Shown here: positions 53,272 through 55,450 of the stretch, piece after piece | Numbering within the stretch: the first letter of the stretch is position 1 | How the letters are laid out: every line of letters begins with the position of its first letter | DNA from: an uncultured Oscillospiraceae bacterium | Lineage (GTDB): Bacteria; Bacillota; Clostridia; Oscillospirales; Ruminococcaceae | Reading direction: 5' to 3' | Assembly (NCBI GenBank): GCA_934481445.1 | Contig: CAKSPC010000011.1 | Location: 1 to 55,450, forward strand | Length of the DNA: 55,450 bases | Position numbers and translations under genes: made by a program | Notes under the pieces: model-generated | The model's database searches: none | The model's input: only the letters and a program-made list of their open reading frames with translations | What the model was told of the DNA's origin: nothing

Positions 53272-54687
53272 ATGAAAAAAATGAACAGAATTTTATCCGC
53301 CATCACAGCGAGTGCGGTCATGCTGTCCCTGATGAGCGGCTGCTCCGACAGCGAGCTTGACGACTTCCTCGCCGACGACGAATCGGAATATTCCGAAGCG
53401 GCGGACAACTCCTCCGAACAGGAATCCGCTTCATCCGACGCGCAGCGCGGCACGGGGCTTGAGGAGATCTCCATAACAGGCACCCCCGACGCCGACCCCG
53501 ACAAGCAGATCGTAAAAAGCCGCGCCCCCATCAAGCAGGTACGCGGCATAAACGTCAAGGGCGAGCAGCTTTCCGACGATTTCTATTTCTACCGCGCGCT
53601 GCTCTCCTCGCAGTATAAGCAGGCGTACGACCAGATATATGCAATGCTGTACAGGGGCGTTTCTGCCTTTGATATGAACGTTGCCGTCAGCGCGAACGAT
53701 ATCTCGGATATAGTTTACAGTGTGTACTATGATCATCCCGAACTTTTCTGGGTGGACAGCTCGCTGACATATTACTACAACGGAAACGGGCAGGTGACTT
53801 CTCTTACCGTAAACTTCAACGGCACAGCTAACGACCTCAGGACCGCGCAGAAATATTTCGAGAGCGCCGTTTCAAACCTGCTGCTGAAAGCCTCCACCCT
53901 TGATACCGACATCGAAAAGGTAAAGTATGTTCACGACTACCTCACGAACACCATAAACTATGTAAGCAACTCCGCGTATAATCAGAGCGCATACAGCGCG
54001 CTGGTGCTGGGTCAGACGGTATGTGCGGGATACGCGCACGCGTTCCAGTATTGTATGCAGAAGCTGGGCATTCCCGCCGCGTATGTCGTCGGCCATGCGG
54101 GAGAATCCCACGCGTGGAACCTGCTGAAGCTTGACGGGGAATACTACAACATGGACGTAACATGGGACGATCCCATCGGAAACCCCGCAACTACATATTA
54201 TTACGACTACTTCAACGTGACCGACAGCGTTCTGAACCGCGACCACTCCCGCTATGAGATCTCCGCCGCACTTCCCGCCGCTAACGGAACGAAGTACAGC
54301 TACGCTTCATGGTACGGCTCGGGGAATTTCGGCAGCGATTTCAGCGATTTCGGCGCTATTGATGGTGTCATTCCCTCGGAATACAACGGCAACGCCCCCG
54401 CTGCGACAACCGCAGCCACAACTACCACCGCCGCGAAAACTACTTCCGCGGAAATTGATTACGGCGATATCTCCTACGACAACAACGATTACAGCGACAG
54501 CTATGACGATGACTGGGACTGGGACGATGACGACGATGACTGGAGCGACTGGGATGAATGGGACGATTTCGACTGGGATGATTTCTGGGGCGACGACCGA
54601 GACGACGAGGACTTCTCGGACTGGTGGGGCGACGACGAATACCTGAGCGATTTTGACTGGGGCTTCGGAAACGACTGCTGGGACTAA
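53272..54687 (+). CDS. Transglutaminase-like lipoprotein with Asp/Trp-rich tail
   Basis: 471 residues. Lipoprotein signal ending LMSGC (Cys24), an acidic linker, a ~100-residue domain, then a transglutaminase core (~215-310): KYVHDYLTNTINYV, Cys251 in QTVCAGYAHAFQYCMQKLGI, His280 in GESHAWNLLKLDG, Asp295 in MDVTWDDP. Such surface enzymes may act as peptidases or cross-linkers. After a Thr/Ala-rich linker (TTAATTTTAAKTTSAE) the last ~75 residues are Asp/Trp/Tyr-dominated (DDDWDWDDDDDDWSDWDEW), like the protein at 48744. GAAAGGAAT precedes the ATG. Confidence 0.85.
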   Translation: MKKMNRILSAITASAVMLSLMSGCSDSELDDFLADDESEYSEAADNSSEQESASSDAQRGTGLEEISITGTPDADPDKQIVKSRAPIKQVRGINVKGEQLSDDFYFYRALLSSQYKQAYDQIYAMLYRGVSAFDMNVAVSANDISDIVYSVYYDHPELFWVDSSLTYYYNGNGQVTSLTVNFNGTANDLRTAQKYFESAVSNLLLKASTLDTDIEKVKYVHDYLTNTINYVSNSAYNQSAYSALVLGQTVCAGYAHAFQYCMQKLGIPAAYVVGHAGESHAWNLLKLDGEYYNMDVTWDDPIGNPATTYYYDYFNVTDSVLNRDHSRYEISAALPAANGTKYSYASWYGSGNFGSDFSDFGAIDGVIPSEYNGNAPAATTAATTTTAAKTTSAEIDYGDISYDNNDYSDSYDDDWDWDDDDDDWSDWDEWDDFDWDDFWGDDRDDEDFSDWWGDDEYLSDFDWGFGNDCWD

Positions 54688-54700
54688 ACGACAAAAATTA

Positions 54701-54735
54701 TCCGCCTTATCGCATGGATGATAAGGCGGATATTT
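54701..54735 (+). terminator. Intrinsic terminator
   Basis: TCCGCCTTAT, ten-base loop, ATAAGGCGGA, then TATTTGTATG; T tract is modest. Confidence 0.65.
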
Positions 54736-54782
54736 GTATGCAAAAAAAGGGGCATTTTGTGCCCCGCGATATTCAAAAAATG

Positions 54783-55112
54783 TGACTCCATCGATAAGCC
54801 GAGTTCTGTCGTGTATGACCATCTATCTAGCCCCGCCGTCGCCGGCGGGATCAAGCCACCTTTCAACGAAGCGCGCCGAGCAGACGCGTTGACCTCCGCA
54901 CCAATCGGTGTTGCATCGGATAGGGTTTACATGGCAGTGCAGTCTCCTGCACCCCGGTGAGCTCTTACCTCGCCTTTCCACCCTTACTGCCGAAGCAGCG
55001 GTATATCTCTGTTGCACTAGCCCTAAGGTCGCCCTCGGCTGACGTTATCAGCTATCCTGCTCTGTGATGCTCGGACTTTCCTCATGACACTCTCGTGCCC
55101 CGCGGTCATATA
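54783..55112 (-). ncRNA. rnpB: RNase P RNA (type A)
   Basis: On the minus strand the 5' part has GAGGAAAGTCCGAGC (conserved region I), ACAGAGCAGGATAG and GGGTGGAAAGGCGAGG; the middle has GGAGACTGCACTGCC and TGTAAACCCTATCCG; the 3' part has GACAGAACTCGGCTTATCGA (conserved region V). These are the hallmark blocks of the bacterial RNase P ribozyme that trims tRNA 5' ends. Ends are estimated to within about ten bases. A promoter lies at 55130-55158. Confidence 0.96.
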
Positions 55113-55129
55113 ATGAAGTCACAAAGGTT

Positions 55130-55158
55130 ATTATAACATTTTCCCGCCGCAAAATCAA
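55130..55158 (-). promoter_or_regulatory. rnpB promoter
   Basis: Minus strand TTGATT (55158-55153), 17 bases, TATAAT (55135-55130). Confidence 0.85.
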
Positions 55159-55224
55159 GTGCTTTTGCAAAAAAAATCATTTCAAATAAGATTGGAAGAA
55201 AAATAAAAAAATTTTAAAAAGCCC

Positions 55225-55253
55225 TTGACAAATCGGTTTTAAAGTGTTATAAT
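55225..55253 (+). promoter_or_regulatory. tRNA operon promoter
   Basis: TTGACA (55225-55230), 17 bases, TATAAT (55248-55253): perfect consensus, 27 bases before tRNA-Gly. Divergent from rnpB. Confidence 0.93.
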
Positions 55254-55279
55254 AATCTAGCGTTGAATGAACGTTGTCT

Positions 55280-55353
<74 letters not shown>

Positions 55354-55377
55354 CTGCATTTTTGCAGGTTGGCATAC

Positions 55378-55450
<73 letters not shown>

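Overview
The window joins most of a temperate-type siphophage, probably an integrated prophage, to host chromosome of a low-to-mid GC Gram-positive bacterium. The host is most likely a gut Ruminococcus or relative in the Oscillospiraceae. The grounds are consensus TTGACA-N17-TATAAT promoters, strong Shine-Dalgarno sites, a circularly permuted GH3 beta-glucosidase of the Ruminococcus albus type, and the rnpB and tRNA types.

Positions 1 to about 42.9 kb are phage, almost all on the minus strand, so the phage reads from right to left. About 26-42.8 kb is the early/replication half. It holds many small genes with their own terminators, three paralogous membrane proteins (DUF6353 type), two tRNA-like elements, a 1397-residue protein joining an SF3 helicase, an archaeo-eukaryotic primase and a family B DNA polymerase, an OB-type ssDNA-binding candidate, a small SF2 helicase, Cys-rich small proteins and a repeat-rich AT-rich region at 25.98-26.23 kb that looks like an origin or operator. 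About 20-25 kb carries a VRR-NUC nuclease, a PD-(D/E)XK nuclease, a single-chain double-psi-beta-barrel RNA polymerase (YonO-like, DFDGD motif), the small terminase and an HNH nuclease. About 1-20 kb is the virion block: fibre/receptor-binding proteins, four proteins sharing an N-terminal LGMKWG-type module, large terminase, portal, a protease-scaffold-capsid fusion with internal start sites, tail tube, chaperones, holin, GH25 endolysin and the tape measure protein, which runs off the left edge. Two plus-strand cargo operons (11.2-11.8 and 12.5-13.8 kb) and a lipoprotein gene (25.3 kb) sit behind near-perfect host sigma-70 promoters and look like morons. No integrase or repressor is seen; if present they should lie left of position 1.

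Positions from about 43 kb to the end are host: an N/Q-rich mini-protein, a DUF308-type membrane protein, the GH3 enzyme, a GGDEF-EAL protein, a zinc-ribbon membrane protein with a D/W-rich tail, an AraC-GGDEF fusion with an internal start, a lipoprotein, an NhaC-type antiporter, an insertion sequence remnant, a transglutaminase-like lipoprotein with a D/W-rich tail, RNase P RNA, tRNA-Gly and a tRNA-Arg cut by the edge.

Three genome-scale signals stand out. (1) A fixed-length 27-nt element (ACGCGAAA, then 11 nt, then TATTATGA on the coding strand) precedes many phage genes and both tRNA-like elements, and the same phage encodes its own RNA polymerase. (2) The heptamer TGATATT is scattered about 70 times through the early half, nearly always in the direction of transcription. 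(3) A shared N-terminal peptide module marks four otherwise unrelated virion-block proteins, one with a possible ADP-ribosyltransferase-like C-terminus.
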